A model generated the notes under the pieces. That model searched no databases and was not told where the DNA came from. It saw only the letters and a list, made by a program, of their open reading frames with translations. The position numbers and the translations under genes were made by a program. Below, in pieces: positions 37,874 through 47,928 of a stretch of 64,000 bases of DNA. This DNA is from Vibrio ishigakensis (lineage in GTDB: Bacteria > Pseudomonadota > Gammaproteobacteria > Enterobacterales > Vibrionaceae), in assembly GCF_024347675.1 (NCBI RefSeq), contig NZ_AP024881.1:1612001-1676000 (forward strand), written 5' to 3'. Numbering within the stretch: the stretch's first letter is position 1; each line of letters begins with the position of its first letter.

Positions 37874-38238
37874 TAATTACTTCTAAGACTTAAAAAGTGT
37901 TGACCGAATACCATATAAATCAAGTTTTCAGAACAAATACGTTGTTTCTCCATAAATTCCAAAATCTGTTGGAATATCAGATGAGTACTGTCATCTAACA
38001 CACCAAATGTTGAAACATAACTCTGGGTAACTTGACACAAAAACGATTGAAGATGTCATTTGCCCAAGTTAATGAAACCTCTTCAAATGCAGAGGCAATT
38101 AATTGCGAGAAATAACTGACATCTGTCCAGGACTAATACAAATGTCACTTTGATTGTATCTTTCTAGTTTATGAGCCCAGATATTCGCTTTGATGGCGAC
38201 TCTGGCTAGAAACCTTTTGGGTACCGAGTCTTTGGTTA
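37874..38238. promoter_or_regulatory. 365-bp region upstream of the response regulator
   Basis: No gene is apparent. A perfect inverted repeat ATTCCAA-AATCTG-TTGGAAT lies at 37956-37975, about 83 bases before the regulator's start codon, and could be an operator. ATGTCA or its complement TGACAT occurs three times at 38053-38147. No clear terminator for the exporter gene is needed here because that gene ends further right. Confidence 0.4.
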
Positions 38239-40023
38239 TTACTCTTTGTAGGTTTCTTGTTGGATGTCCCATAACTTGCGATAAAAGCCATTTTTCATCA
38301 GAAGGTCATCGTGCGTCCCTTGCTCAACCACTTGACCTTGACTCAATACTACAATGTTGTCGGCATCAACTATGGTAGAGAGGCGATGAGCAATCACTAG
38401 GCTAGTATGCTGACTTGCAAGTTGATCCATCGCTTCTAAAATTGATTTTTCTGAGCGACTATCTAGGCTTGAGGTCGCTTCATCAAACAGCATTATTGGT
38501 GCCTGCTTGAGTATGGCGCGAGCGATAGCAATGCGCTGCTTTTCACCACCAGAGAGTTTTAAACCGCGCTCACCAACCGTGGTTTGATAACCATCTGGCA
38601 AACTCTCAATAAAGGTTTTCAGGTGAGCCATCTCTATAGCTTGATAGATTTCATCTTCGCTGGCATCTGGACGACCGTAGCTAACATTATTGAATATGGT
38701 GTCGTTAAATAGCACTGTATCTTGGGGAACAATGGCTATCTCTTGGCGAAGCGATTCTTGGGTCACGCTCGAAATAGATTGTCCGTCTAATCGAATGTCA
38801 CCCGAGTCGATGTCATAAAATCGAAAAAGCAGTTTTACCAAGGTCGATTTACCCGCACCGCTGTCGCCCACAACAGCGACCTTTTTACCTGCGGGAACGG
38901 TAAAGCTAACCCCTTTCAATATGGGTCTTTTGTCATCATACGCAAAGGTAACCTTGTCAAACTCAATGCTTCCTGAAGATAGGTTAAGCTTGGTGCTGTT
39001 GCCCTTGTTGACCACTTTAGGCGGCGTATCGAGCAGTTCAAACATACGATCAATGTTGGCCAAAGACCCACGAATTTCACGATAGACAAATCCTAGGAAG
39101 TTAAGCGGAATAAACATCTGCATCATAAAGGTGTTGATCAGCACGAAGTCACCCAAGCTCATTTCTCCTGAATGTACGTTGAACGCTGCAAGCATCATCA
39201 TCGCAGTCATTCCGGCAGAAATAATAAAAGCTTGCCCACCGTTTAACGCAAACAACGACAGACGGTTACTTCGACGTGCCTGCTCCCACTTGTGCAGTGC
39301 CTCGTCATATCGGTTCGCTTCAAACTGCTCGTTGTTGAAATACTTAACGGTTTCATAGTTAAGTAAGCTGTCGATTGCTTTAGTGTTGGAGTTAGAATCA
39401 GCGAGAGCGGCTTCTTTGACATACTTGGTGCGCTTTTCCGTGGCAACCACAGAAAATGCCACATAGAGAGCGATGGCAATCAGGGTAATCAAGGCAAACC
39501 AAGGACCGTAGGCGGTAAAGAAGATAATGATCACCGCGGCTATTTCTAAAAACGTGGGGACGATATTGAACACCATAAAACGCATCAAGAAACTGATGCC
39601 AGAGGTACCGCGGTCTATGTCTCTAGATAGACCGCCGGTTCGCCTCTCCAAGTGAAAGTCCAAGTCGAGTTTGTGCAGGTGTTGAAACACCTCCAGCCCC
39701 AAGCGGCGCATGGCTCTCTCAGTGACGCGACCAAACAGGGTATCTCGTATCTCTCCCAGTAAGGTATTAATCAACCGCACGACGCCATAAGACAGCACTA
39801 ACGCCACGGGCACTGCAATAGCTTGGGTTGTCGCTGAATCCAAATCATCAACAATGTGTTTAAGGATGAAGGGCAAACCAATATTAGCCGCTTTAGCCAA
39901 TACCAGACAAAAAAGCGCAATCGCGACACGCGCTTTGAACTCAAGCAGGTAAGGAGTGAGTTGAGAAAACACACGCCAGTTAATAGGGGTGTCAGGGCGA
40001 TCTAGAATCCGTGAAGCTCGCAT
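38239..40023 (-). CDS. Atm1-type ABC exporter (fused membrane and ATPase domains)
   Basis: This 594-residue half-transporter has an N-terminal extension, six membrane helices (about 30-320) and an ATPase with Walker A GDSGAGKSTLVKL, signature LSGGEKQRIAIARAIL and Walker B LFDEATSSLD. The membrane domain carries Atm1/ABCB7 landmarks: FHLERRTGGLSRDIDRGTSG, then NYETVKYFNNEQFE and PLNFLGFVYREIRGSLANI, read in parts. Bacterial Atm1 proteins export glutathione conjugates or glutathione-linked metal species. AAGGAAATT precedes the ATG. It appears monocistronic. Confidence 0.92.
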   Translation of the reverse strand: MRASRILDRPDTPINWRVFSQLTPYLLEFKARVAIALFCLVLAKAANIGLPFILKHIVDDLDSATTQAIAVPVALVLSYGVVRLINTLLGEIRDTLFGRVTERAMRRLGLEVFQHLHKLDLDFHLERRTGGLSRDIDRGTSGISFLMRFMVFNIVPTFLEIAAVIIIFFTAYGPWFALITLIAIALYVAFSVVATEKRTKYVKEAALADSNSNTKAIDSLLNYETVKYFNNEQFEANRYDEALHKWEQARRSNRLSLFALNGGQAFIISAGMTAMMMLAAFNVHSGEMSLGDFVLINTFMMQMFIPLNFLGFVYREIRGSLANIDRMFELLDTPPKVVNKGNSTKLNLSSGSIEFDKVTFAYDDKRPILKGVSFTVPAGKKVAVVGDSGAGKSTLVKLLFRFYDIDSGDIRLDGQSISSVTQESLRQEIAIVPQDTVLFNDTIFNNVSYGRPDASEDEIYQAIEMAHLKTFIESLPDGYQTTVGERGLKLSGGEKQRIAIARAILKQAPIMLFDEATSSLDSRSEKSILEAMDQLASQHTSLVIAHRLSTIVDADNIVVLSQGQVVEQGTHDDLLMKNGFYRKLWDIQQETYKE

Positions 40024-40232
40024 AATTTCCTTATTACGACGTACTCGTGAACTGAAAAAGGGAATACAATCTTATTTGAATGAGTGACTAGCAATGTTAC
40101 GCCTCATTCGTTTGCTAGAGTATTGTTTTTACGCCAAAAAAACCTTGTAAGCGGCGTGAATTTTTTCAAGATATAACCCAAACTCTAGGACGTAAACATG
40201 AAAACCGCTTGCCCATTAGTAGGAGAAACATT

Positions 40233-40508
40233 ATGAAAACGCTGCATCTTGCAATGATCACTGCAACTGCCCTTTTTACTTTGACTGCCTGCGAGTCAAT
40301 GTCTACGACCAGTAATATGGACGGCAAAGATATGGATGCAAAACAAGAGATGAGCGATAACATCGAGCAACAGGAAATTGGTTCATTGATGGGGCATCCA
40401 TTGCGCACTTACACCAGCGGCTCAATGCTTACCATGGATCACAACCCTGATCGCGTAAACATCGAAGTCGACTCAGAAGGGAAAATCGTCAAAATTTGGA
40501 AAGGTTAA
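40233..40508 (+). CDS. I78-like peptidase-inhibitor-type lipoprotein
   Basis: Starting at ATG 40233, with AGGAG seven bases upstream, the protein has 91 residues. A signal ends in the lipobox LFTLTAC. A Met-, Asp- and Lys-rich linker (about 20-45) leads to a short C-terminal domain. That domain has the spacing of inhibitor family I78: IGSLMGHPLRTY, then GSMLTMDHNPDRVNIEVDSE and a final V-K-I-W strand. I78 members inhibit serine proteases such as elastase and subtilisin. The linker resembles that of the META lipoprotein at 2838. Assignment is by pattern. Confidence 0.65.
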   Translation: MKTLHLAMITATALFTLTACESMSTTSNMDGKDMDAKQEMSDNIEQQEIGSLMGHPLRTYTSGSMLTMDHNPDRVNIEVDSEGKIVKIWKG

Positions 40509-40536
40509 GATAGGGGTTGCTGTTCAGATAGCTAAA

Positions 40537-40562
40537 AAAGGAGTTCGCAATGAACTCCTTTC
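40537..40562 (+). terminator. Intrinsic terminator after the I78-like gene
   Basis: Perfect stem AAAGGAGTTC-GCAAT-GAACTCCTTT; the following T-run is short (TTTCTAT). Confidence 0.6.
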
Positions 40563-40611
40563 TATATTCTGCACCACAAAAGCCTGATGGCTTATGTTGG
40601 GGCCTTTTCGG

Positions 40612-41601
40612 TTAGAAACCTTCTAACACTATCTTACCGCGAGCCTGCATCTTCTCGATTAGTGCATGCGCACGCTTAAGGTTTTCAGCATTGATGGTGC
40701 CGAAGTGCTCTCCCAATGTGGTCTTAAGCTCACCAGAGTCAATCATGCTAGCTACTTTGTTCAGAATCTCATGTTGCTGCGCCATATCTTCGGTCTCGAA
40801 CATAGAGCGGGTGTACATAAACTCCCAATGTACTGATACGCTCTTGCGCTTAAACGGCATGATGTCGAAAGACTTAGGGTCATCAATCAAACCAAACTTA
40901 CCCTGAGGCTTAATCACTTTATACACCTCTGGCATGTGCTGTTCAGTATTGTTTAGGCTCACCACGTAATCAATACAATCTTCTAGACCAAGCTGCTCAC
41001 TTAATGATTGGTTGTGATCAATGATCTGATCCGCGCCAAGCTCTTTAAGCCAATCAACGGACGCTGGACGTGACGCTGTCGCAATCACCTTAAGCTTGGT
41101 TAGCTTCTTAGCCAGCTGAACCATGATAGAGCCAACACCACCAGCGGCGCCGATGATAAGGATAGATTTCTCACCTTCAACCTGAAGACGGTCAAACAGC
41201 ATCTCCCATGCGGTCAATGTCGTCAGCGGAAGCGCTGCCGCTTGTGCAGAGCTAACCGATACTGGCGCCTTGCTAACAATACGCTCATCAACAAGCTGGA
41301 ACTCAGCATTACTACCCTGGCGAGTCAGGTCGCCTGCATACCAAACCTTGTCACCCACCTGGAACAGGGAAACGTCTTCGCCCACTTGCTCTACGGTGCC
41401 AACGGCATCCCAACCTACAATTTTATAACCACTTTCTGGGGCAACATTGCCGCGAATCTTAGTATCCACTGGGTTTACTGAAATAGACTCCACCTTAACC
41501 AAGATATCCTTGCCTGAGGCAATAGGCATATCCAATTCGATATCTAGAAGTGAGTTAGGGTCTTCGATTGGTAGATTCGCTTCATATCCAACAGCTTTCA
41601 T
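40612..41601 (-). CDS. Zinc-type alcohol dehydrogenase/quinone oxidoreductase family protein
   Basis: The 329-residue MDR-family oxidoreductase has a GroES-like N-terminal domain (VESISVNPVDTKIRG, GWDAVGTVEQVGEDVSLFQVGDKVWYAG) and a Rossmann domain with IIGAAGGVGSIMVQLAKKL. No zinc ligands of classical ADHs are evident, which suits the NADPH-dependent quinone or enone reductase branch. GGAG precedes the ATG. It is divergent from a LysR-type regulator 110 bases away, which probably controls it in response to quinones or electrophiles (inference from the usual arrangement). Confidence 0.88.
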   Translation of the reverse strand: MKAVGYEANLPIEDPNSLLDIELDMPIASGKDILVKVESISVNPVDTKIRGNVAPESGYKIVGWDAVGTVEQVGEDVSLFQVGDKVWYAGDLTRQGSNAEFQLVDERIVSKAPVSVSSAQAAALPLTTLTAWEMLFDRLQVEGEKSILIIGAAGGVGSIMVQLAKKLTKLKVIATASRPASVDWLKELGADQIIDHNQSLSEQLGLEDCIDYVVSLNNTEQHMPEVYKVIKPQGKFGLIDDPKSFDIMPFKRKSVSVHWEFMYTRSMFETEDMAQQHEILNKVASMIDSGELKTTLGEHFGTINAENLKRAHALIEKMQARGKIVLEGF

Positions 41602-41711
41602 TGTTTTTCTCCACGGGTTACAACTGCTCTAAATCTGGGTACTATTCTAATTAACACGAATTGGTTGAAAAACCTCTCATTAGTCAAAACACTTATTACA
41701 AATATTTGAAA

Positions 41712-42623
41712 ATGAAGTCTCTGCATGACATTAAGGTCTTTCTGGAAACGGCAAAGCTGGGCAGTTTGTCCGCGGCCGCTAGAAGTTTAGACCAAACCCC
41801 AGCCGCCATAAGCCGAACTATTCAAAGATTAGAATCGGAATTGGGTGCACCACTGTTTATCCGCTCGACAAGAAAGTTGCGCCTCTCACCTCAAGGGGAG
41901 AAATTTCTCCCTAGGTGTCAGCAAGCCATGAGTATCTTTGAGCAAGGGGTGAGTGAGCTAAGAGAAGATGAGTTCGAACTCTCTGGCACCATCAGCCTCT
42001 CCATGCCTTCAGATACAGGGCGAGGTGTGCTGGCTCCACTGATAGACAGATTTATAGAACTCCACCCAAAAGTTAGCGTGCATCTTCACCTATCTGATGG
42101 TTATGCGGATCTGTATAAGCAGAATGTCGACCTTGCGATACGCATAGGTAAGCCGGAAGATTCGTCCATGGTTGCCCTGCCCCTTTTGAAGCACAACTAC
42201 CGCGCTCTAGTGGCCTCAAAAAGCTACCTCGACACTCATCCGAAAATAGCATCGCCTGAGGATCTTCAGCAGCACAATTGTCTTTGTTTCACTCTGCACG
42301 ATAAGTGGCATAACCGCTGGCAGTTCACCCACCAAGAATCTAAACAGCAACAGCTAATCCAAGTGACTGGCAACCGAAAATCCAGCGATGGTGCATTGGT
42401 GCGACAGTGGGCGATAGACGGATTTGGGGTAGCGTATAAGTCACTGCTAGATGCACACCAAGACCTAGAAACAGGAAAGCTCATTCAGGTTTGTGAAGAG
42501 TGGCAGGGAGAGCATGCGCCTTTGTATATGGTGTTCACCGACAGGATTCAGTACAACGCCATATTCAAAGCACTTAAGGTATTTTTAGAACAGGAGTTAG
42601 AGCGCTTCTATCCAAATAAATAG
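41712..42623 (+). CDS. LysR-family transcriptional regulator
   Basis: The start at ATG 41712 gives 303 residues; an upstream in-frame start would add 17 residues with no role. The N-terminal winged helix is typical: MKSLHDIKVFLETAKLGSLS, AAARSLDQTPAAISRTIQRLE, LFIRSTRKLRLSPQGEKFL. A periplasmic-binding-like effector domain follows. It lies divergently from the MDR oxidoreductase gene, so it is likely the local regulator of that gene. The inducer is unknown. Confidence 0.88.
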   Translation: MKSLHDIKVFLETAKLGSLSAAARSLDQTPAAISRTIQRLESELGAPLFIRSTRKLRLSPQGEKFLPRCQQAMSIFEQGVSELREDEFELSGTISLSMPSDTGRGVLAPLIDRFIELHPKVSVHLHLSDGYADLYKQNVDLAIRIGKPEDSSMVALPLLKHNYRALVASKSYLDTHPKIASPEDLQQHNCLCFTLHDKWHNRWQFTHQESKQQQLIQVTGNRKSSDGALVRQWAIDGFGVAYKSLLDAHQDLETGKLIQVCEEWQGEHAPLYMVFTDRIQYNAIFKALKVFLEQELERFYPNK

Positions 42624-42628
42624 CAAAG

Positions 42629-42654
42629 AAAAAGGGCTCAACTGAGCCCTTTCA
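42629..42654. terminator. Bidirectional terminator between the LysR gene and serC
   Basis: Perfect stem AAAGGGCTCA-AC-TGAGCCCTTT between convergent genes; A-rich before and T-rich after, so it can work both ways. Confidence 0.8.
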
Positions 42655-42658
42655 TCGA

Positions 42659-43741
42659 TTATGCGTTTTTCGCTTCAAACTCACGCATGAACTGAATCAA
42701 CGCTTCAACACCCTCTTCAGGCATAGCGTTGTAGATAGACGCTCGCATACCGCCTACTGCGCGGTGACCTTTAAGAGCCTTTAGACCCGCCGCTTCTGCC
42801 TGCTCTAGGAACAGACCATCAAGCTCTGGTTTCGCCAACTGGAACGGTACGTTCATCAAAGAGCGGTTGTCCGCATGCACATCATTCTTATAAAAGTCTG
42901 ACTCATCGATAGCCGAATAAAGTGCAGCAGCCTTACGACGGTTACGCTTTTCAATCTCTTCCACGCCACCGATAGATTTCAGCCACTTAAACACTAGACC
43001 AGATAGGTACCAAGCGTACGTTGGTGGCGTGTTATACATAGAATCTTTCTCAGCTAGCTCTTTATAGCTAAGAGTGCTTGGCAGGTATTGGCTCGCCAAA
43101 CCAAGAAGATCATCACGAACGATAGCGATGGTGATGCCCGCAGGCCCCACGTTCTTCTGCGCGCCCGCATAGATAACACCGAATTTGCTCACATCAATCT
43201 TACGAGAAAGAATGGTTGAAGACATATCCGCTACGATAGGAAGGTCTGTCTCAGGCAGGTCGTTGATCTCAACGCCATCGATGGTTTCGTTCGGGCAGTA
43301 GTGAACGAAGGCCGCTTCTGGGTCGATTTGCCATTCAGATGCTGGCAGAACCGCATGTTTGCCATCGCGCTCAGTAACAGCGTTGAATGCCTGGACATCA
43401 CAATACTTCTTCGCTTCAGTTACTGCGCTCGCAGCCCAATAACCAGCGTCGATGTAGCTTGCCTTGGTTTTATCACCAAGTAGGTTCATAGGGATTGCAG
43501 AGAACTGCGCACGCGCACCGCCCTGGCAGAATAGAACCTTGTAGTTATCAGGAATGGACAATAGATCGCGCAGGTCTTGCTCCGCTTGGTCTGCTACCGC
43601 AATGAATTCTTTACTTCGGTGGCTGATTTCCATTACCGAACGGCCTAGGCCATTCCAATCAACAAACTCTTTTTGAGCTAATTCCATTACCGCTTTCGGT
43701 AGCCCGGCTGGGCCTGCACTAAAGTTATAGACTGCGTCCAT
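42659..43741 (-). CDS. serC: Phosphoserine aminotransferase
   Basis: At 360 residues it matches SerC. It converts 3-phosphohydroxypyruvate to phosphoserine with glutamate, and acts in pyridoxine synthesis. Seen are the N-terminal [16 protein letters not shown], the substrate and cofactor loop [15 protein letters not shown], the PLP aspartate in [13 protein letters not shown], the Schiff-base lysine in [15 protein letters not shown] and the C-terminal [16 protein letters not shown]. It is a core gene that marks the right edge of the envelope/sensor block's surroundings. GGGAACAA precedes the ATG. Confidence 0.97.
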   Translation of the reverse strand: MDAVYNFSAGPAGLPKAVMELAQKEFVDWNGLGRSVMEISHRSKEFIAVADQAEQDLRDLLSIPDNYKVLFCQGGARAQFSAIPMNLLGDKTKASYIDAGYWAASAVTEAKKYCDVQAFNAVTERDGKHAVLPASEWQIDPEAAFVHYCPNETIDGVEINDLPETDLPIVADMSSTILSRKIDVSKFGVIYAGAQKNVGPAGITIAIVRDDLLGLASQYLPSTLSYKELAEKDSMYNTPPTYAWYLSGLVFKWLKSIGGVEEIEKRNRRKAAALYSAIDESDFYKNDVHADNRSLMNVPFQLAKPELDGLFLEQAEAAGLKALKGHRAVGGMRASIYNAMPEEGVEALIQFMREFEAKNA

Positions 43742-43830
43742 TTGTTCCCAATTCTCCTGAAAATTTTTAGCAAGGCTTTTGACTATAACCCAGCTCGAAA
43801 CAAGATATAAGTCACTTTTATAACAAACAT

Positions 43831-43857
43831 AAAAAACGGCCCGAAAGGACCGTTTTA
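43831..43857 (-). terminator. Intrinsic terminator after the YdgA-like gene
   Basis: Stem AAAACGGCCC with GGACCGTTTT around a GAAA-type loop; on the minus strand TTTTTTATG follows. Confidence 0.75.
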
Positions 43858-43883
43858 CGTGGATTTTACGACACCGCGTAGGC

Positions 43884-45149
43884 TTACTGAGGCTTAGGCA
43901 TCAGCATAGGCATCATCAGCGCCATCATAGGCACCTCTTTACCATTGGCAAAGGCTACCTTACCGTCATGCAGCTTAAGGTTTACTTCGTAGCCTTTGTC
44001 AGTTTGTGTGGCAATTTCCATGATCAGCAGCTCATCTAGGTTTTGCTGAATGTATGGATACGCCAGAACCAAATCGCTAGAAACAAACGCATTCATATTG
44101 CCCTGCATCTGCTCAAGTAGCTTGAAGAAGTCTTGAGTTGAGTTTTCTTCGTTTTCTGGAAGGCGAATGTCCCAGCTTGAATCGAAGTGCCCCATATCCA
44201 CATCTACACTGAATTTCTTAAGCGATAGATGGAAGCCTTTCTGAAGCAGTGCGTCTACCTGAGGTAGCGCCTTCACTGTATCTTCGTCAGTCCACATCGG
44301 GCTCTGCTTATACATATCGCTAAGCGCTAGGAATGCATCCTTATCAAAGCCGCCAGCGGTAAATTGTAGGTCTAGGTTTTGCGCCTCACCATCCACATTG
44401 CTGAACTCATCCAGAGTCAGTTGATAATCGCCTTGGAGAGTATTGGTCGTCTTATCTTCACCTGTTTCTAGCTGGTATTTCATGCCATTCATTTCAACAA
44501 TAGCCACGCGCTCCGGGTCACTTACCAAGAAGCCGTCTAGGCCAAGGGTCTGCTGCCCTAGCCACATGCTCTGCTCAAAAGAGCCAACACCTGCACTAGA
44601 TAGACCATTGAAAGACATGACGGTACCGTTGGTATAATCAAGCTCTAGCCTTGCCATTGAGAAATCATAATCCAACTTGCCCAATACCGAGATTGAGCCT
44701 TTCAGGCTGGATTCACCGATAGAAATAGACTCTACTTCATCATCTTGGAAGGTAAACTCTTGCGCTGGCATGTCTGAGTTAAACTCTGTGTTGCCATTTA
44801 GCTGAGTAGTAGTGATTAGCTTCAGCTCAGGATAGCCATCGACATGGGTTTCACCGCCCAGGCTAAACATACCGTGCGAAATCTGGTGCTTCAGCTCAAA
44901 GCTGTCAGGCAGACCATAGGCATCAAGCTGAGCTTTTGCTTGTGGATCTACCACTGTGATGCGAGTTGTGGCCGTCGAACCAAGATAGCCTCGGTCATAC
45001 TCCACCAACTCAACATTGAAATCTGTGTTGTTTACATTCTGGATAGCATCAGTCAACACGGTTTGACCAATCTGACCCACAGCCAAAGGCCAAATACCGA
45101 TGAGTGCTACTGCGCCACCTACCGCGGCAATTGATTTAAGTTGTCGCAT
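43884..45149 (-). CDS. YdgA-like DUF945 family protein
   Basis: From ATG 45149 the protein has 421 residues; the 29 upstream codons of the open frame lack protein character. A single N-terminal helix ([19 protein letters not shown]) serves as signal or anchor. The rest is a repetitive beta-rich DUF945 region, with the typical [19 protein letters not shown] near the start and [18 protein letters not shown] near the end. Family members sit in the periplasm or inner membrane and have no firm function; some are linked to motility or envelope assembly. Alone between terminator and divergent kinase operon. Confidence 0.8.
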   Translation of the reverse strand: MRQLKSIAAVGGAVALIGIWPLAVGQIGQTVLTDAIQNVNNTDFNVELVEYDRGYLGSTATTRITVVDPQAKAQLDAYGLPDSFELKHQISHGMFSLGGETHVDGYPELKLITTTQLNGNTEFNSDMPAQEFTFQDDEVESISIGESSLKGSISVLGKLDYDFSMARLELDYTNGTVMSFNGLSSAGVGSFEQSMWLGQQTLGLDGFLVSDPERVAIVEMNGMKYQLETGEDKTTNTLQGDYQLTLDEFSNVDGEAQNLDLQFTAGGFDKDAFLALSDMYKQSPMWTDEDTVKALPQVDALLQKGFHLSLKKFSVDVDMGHFDSSWDIRLPENEENSTQDFFKLLEQMQGNMNAFVSSDLVLAYPYIQQNLDELLIMEIATQTDKGYEVNLKLHDGKVAFANGKEVPMMALMMPMLMPKPQ

Positions 45150-45379
45150 ATTTAACTTTTCTAGTTTTAGGACCGAGCATGGCTCGTATCTGCAAAGGGT
45201 TGTGTATCTGTTTAAGTCGACTCTAATCCAACTCAAAAGCCATTGTACAGAGCCCAGGTTAAAATATTGAGATAAATCAGTATTTTCGACGATATTTTTG
45301 AACAGGAGACAGAACTTTAACTACCTCTCATACAATCTTGGTCAAAATTGGTACAGTAATCGAAAAATCTGGGGTAATT

Positions 45380-47302
45380 ATGGCTCACCATTGCATATTG
45401 TGTATTGAAAGCGATCCAAAATCCCTGCAGTCGCTGCAATGGGCTTTGAACCCGTTTGCAAAAAAATTCTGTACCCGCTTCGTCAAAGACGAACATCAAG
45501 CTCGCGTTGAAATTGCGGATATCAAAGCACAAGGTAAGCACCTGGCTATGATCATCGCCTCTCAATCTGAAACCACACAAGCGGCCGAGCTTTTAGTGGA
45601 ACTCGAACACTCTCAGGACAAGTGTCGAAAGGTGCTGGTGTGCGATCCTACCCAACTTGCCAGCATACTCACCGCAGTCAACGACGGTCGCCTCGACCAC
45701 TGCTTTACCAAGCCGTTAGAAATCGATGAAGCGATCAATATCATACGCAAAGAGCTGACCAGCTATATCCTAGATACACCCAAGCTCGACTGGCTGGGCT
45801 TCGGTTCTATATTGGATAGCCAACGCATCATCAGGGCGCACATCGACCGCCGCATCCATGACTATCGCCAAGATTTTATCAAGGACTACCACTCCATCAA
45901 TGACGAAGAGCTTTCGGAAAAGGTGTGCACCGCCCTTGAAGAATTCTTTTCCAAGGGTGACGAAACAAGGGCTATACGCCAATACTCCCCTTCTCACCTG
46001 CTTACCCGTGAAGGAGAAAGCAACGAGTTCTTGTGGTTTATTACCCAAGGCGAGGTAGCCCTGTATAAAAAAGATGAGCATGGAAAAAGCCGTGAGGTAA
46101 TACGTCACGCCAAGGGAGGCATCATCGGCGGTATGTCATTCGTAACCGGGGAAAAGTCCTTCTCTACCGCCATTACCTTAAGCCCGACAAAGGTGATCAA
46201 GCTGGGAAAAAAGACCTTTACCGAGGTAATGCACTCCAACAGCTCCCTACTGCCTCTTTTTACTAACTTGTTACTGCGTCATGCCAACAGACGCTTGCAA
46301 CGCAGCATACATACCAAGATGCGATTACAGCATACCTATGAGTCATTAGCCGCCGCGCAAGCTCAGTTGGTTGAGAATGAGAAGATGGTGGTACTAGGTC
46401 AATTAGTTGCCGGAGTAGCCCATGAACTCAATAATCCGGTGGCGGCAATACTGCGAAGCTCTGATACCTTGAAGAGTGAATTTAGCCGCGATACCGAAGC
46501 CTTTCACCCACTGAGTAAACAGCTGGGAATCGAGGTGCTAAAGCGAGCTCTGCAGTCCAACCCAATTCCAACCTCAACCTTGCGCAAGGAAGCCAATCAA
46601 ATTGTCGAATTGGTAGGTGACAAGCAGATGGCTCGCAAGCTGGTTGCAATGGGACTAACCAATAAAATAGAAGAGCTCAGCAGTCAATCCACCTCGCTCG
46701 AAGCATTACTTAACGAGCTTGACTACTTCCATACCTGTGGAGCGACCCTAAGGTCCATTAATGTCTGCTCTGAGCGCATAGCCAATATGGTCAAAAGCCT
46801 TAAAAGTTACTCCCGTTCCGACGAAGAATCGGTACAAACGGTGGATATTCATGAAGGCCTTGAGGACACCTTGGTCATCTTTGAAAACAAACTCAAGAAG
46901 CTCAAACTCACCAAGGATTACCAGCCCCTGCCGATCACTGAGTGTCAGCCTATCGCACTGCAGCAGATATGGACTAACCTCGTCGCTAACGCGATAGATG
47001 CTATGCAAGAAAAGGGCGAACTGACTGTCCGTACTGCTCTTAAGGACGACGCTCTGATAGAAGTCAGTTTTGAAGACAACGGCTGCGGAATACCCCTCGA
47101 GCTTCAAGCACGAATATTTGATCTTAACTACACCACCAAAACCGAAGGCGACTTTGGTCTGGGCATTGGGCTCTCCGTTTGCCAACAGATCATCCACCGC
47201 CATTCGGGCTCGATACGGGTTGAGTCAACCCCAAACATTGGAACCAAAATGATAGTCACCCTGCCCCTAAAGCAGGCAAATAACGAGAATAATTATGGAT
47301 AA
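45380..47302 (+). CDS. Cytoplasmic sensor histidine kinase: pseudo-receiver, cNMP-binding, expanded HisKA, HATPase
   Basis: I start at ATG 45380 (640 residues) because 14 earlier codons look random. Residues 1-130 form a receiver-like fold (HCILCIESDPKSL, CFTKPLEIDEA) whose expected phospho-Asp position reads AMIIAS, with no aspartate. A cyclic-nucleotide-binding-type domain follows (about 205-320, FLWFITQGEVALYKK, GGIIGGMSFVTGE). His348 in AHELNNPVAA is the phospho-acceptor. About 100 residues then intervene before the second HisKA helix (SERIANMVKSLKSYSR), longer than usual. The ATPase has NLVANAIDAM, DNGCGIP and FGLGIGLSVC. No membrane segment. The receiver gene overlaps its end by 8 bases. 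Confidence 0.85.
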   Translation: MAHHCILCIESDPKSLQSLQWALNPFAKKFCTRFVKDEHQARVEIADIKAQGKHLAMIIASQSETTQAAELLVELEHSQDKCRKVLVCDPTQLASILTAVNDGRLDHCFTKPLEIDEAINIIRKELTSYILDTPKLDWLGFGSILDSQRIIRAHIDRRIHDYRQDFIKDYHSINDEELSEKVCTALEEFFSKGDETRAIRQYSPSHLLTREGESNEFLWFITQGEVALYKKDEHGKSREVIRHAKGGIIGGMSFVTGEKSFSTAITLSPTKVIKLGKKTFTEVMHSNSSLLPLFTNLLLRHANRRLQRSIHTKMRLQHTYESLAAAQAQLVENEKMVVLGQLVAGVAHELNNPVAAILRSSDTLKSEFSRDTEAFHPLSKQLGIEVLKRALQSNPIPTSTLRKEANQIVELVGDKQMARKLVAMGLTNKIEELSSQSTSLEALLNELDYFHTCGATLRSINVCSERIANMVKSLKSYSRSDEESVQTVDIHEGLEDTLVIFENKLKKLKLTKDYQPLPITECQPIALQQIWTNLVANAIDAMQEKGELTVRTALKDDALIEVSFEDNGCGIPLELQARIFDLNYTTKTEGDFGLGIGLSVCQQIIHRHSGSIRVESTPNIGTKMIVTLPLKQANNENNYG

Positions 47303-47792
47303 ATTACTTCTGCTCTGTGTGGATGATGAAAGAGATGTATTGGATAGCGTAGTGCGAGACCTTGGCCCGTTCACCGCGTTCTGCGAAGTGGAGGCCACAG
47401 AATCTGTTGCAGAGGCGCGCGAGGTGATTGAAGAGTACCAAGCAGAATCTGTTCCCTTGGCACTGATATTGTGCGACCACATAATGCCAGAAGAGACAGG
47501 TATCCCTTTCCTTATCGAACTCAACCAAAAGAGTGAAACCAAGGCGTGTAAAAAGATACTGCTCACCGGACAGGCAGACCTGAATGATACGGTCGAGGCG
47601 GTAAATCATCACTGTCTAGATTTCTTCGTTGCCAAGCCATGGAAAGTGGAAGTGTTGCAACAAACCATCAAGCAGCACCTGACCGATTACGTTATCGAGC
47701 AATTTGAGAACCCAATGCAGTGGGCACAGCACCTAGACAGCGCAAAAATTCTACAGGCAATGGCGGACAAACGCATTCAATTTGGTGAATAA
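47295..47792 (+). CDS. Stand-alone receiver-domain response regulator
   Basis: This 165-residue protein consists of one intact receiver (acidic pair in LCVDDERD, phospho-Asp61 in LILCDHIMPEE, Thr in ILLTGQADL, Lys in FFVAKPW) plus a 40-residue C-terminal helix. The ALTGQAD/AKPW style is that of receivers that talk to phosphodiesterase or HD-GYP partners, but no output domain is attached. It starts inside the kinase gene, so the two proteins form a coupled pair. The output is unknown; it may act by protein contact or as a phosphate relay. Confidence 0.85.
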   Translation: MDKLLLLCVDDERDVLDSVVRDLGPFTAFCEVEATESVAEAREVIEEYQAESVPLALILCDHIMPEETGIPFLIELNQKSETKACKKILLTGQADLNDTVEAVNHHCLDFFVAKPWKVEVLQQTIKQHLTDYVIEQFENPMQWAQHLDSAKILQAMADKRIQFGE

Positions 47793-47928
47793 ATCAACAA
47801 CTTTTGTTTGATTCCGTGAATTAACCAAAAATTGTCTTTCCTAGGGCTCGGTTTTTGTGGAGCTAAACATTTGCTTCCTTTACTATTGAGCCCTAACCAT
47901 AAGATTCACCAAAGGTTTTTCAAAGACT

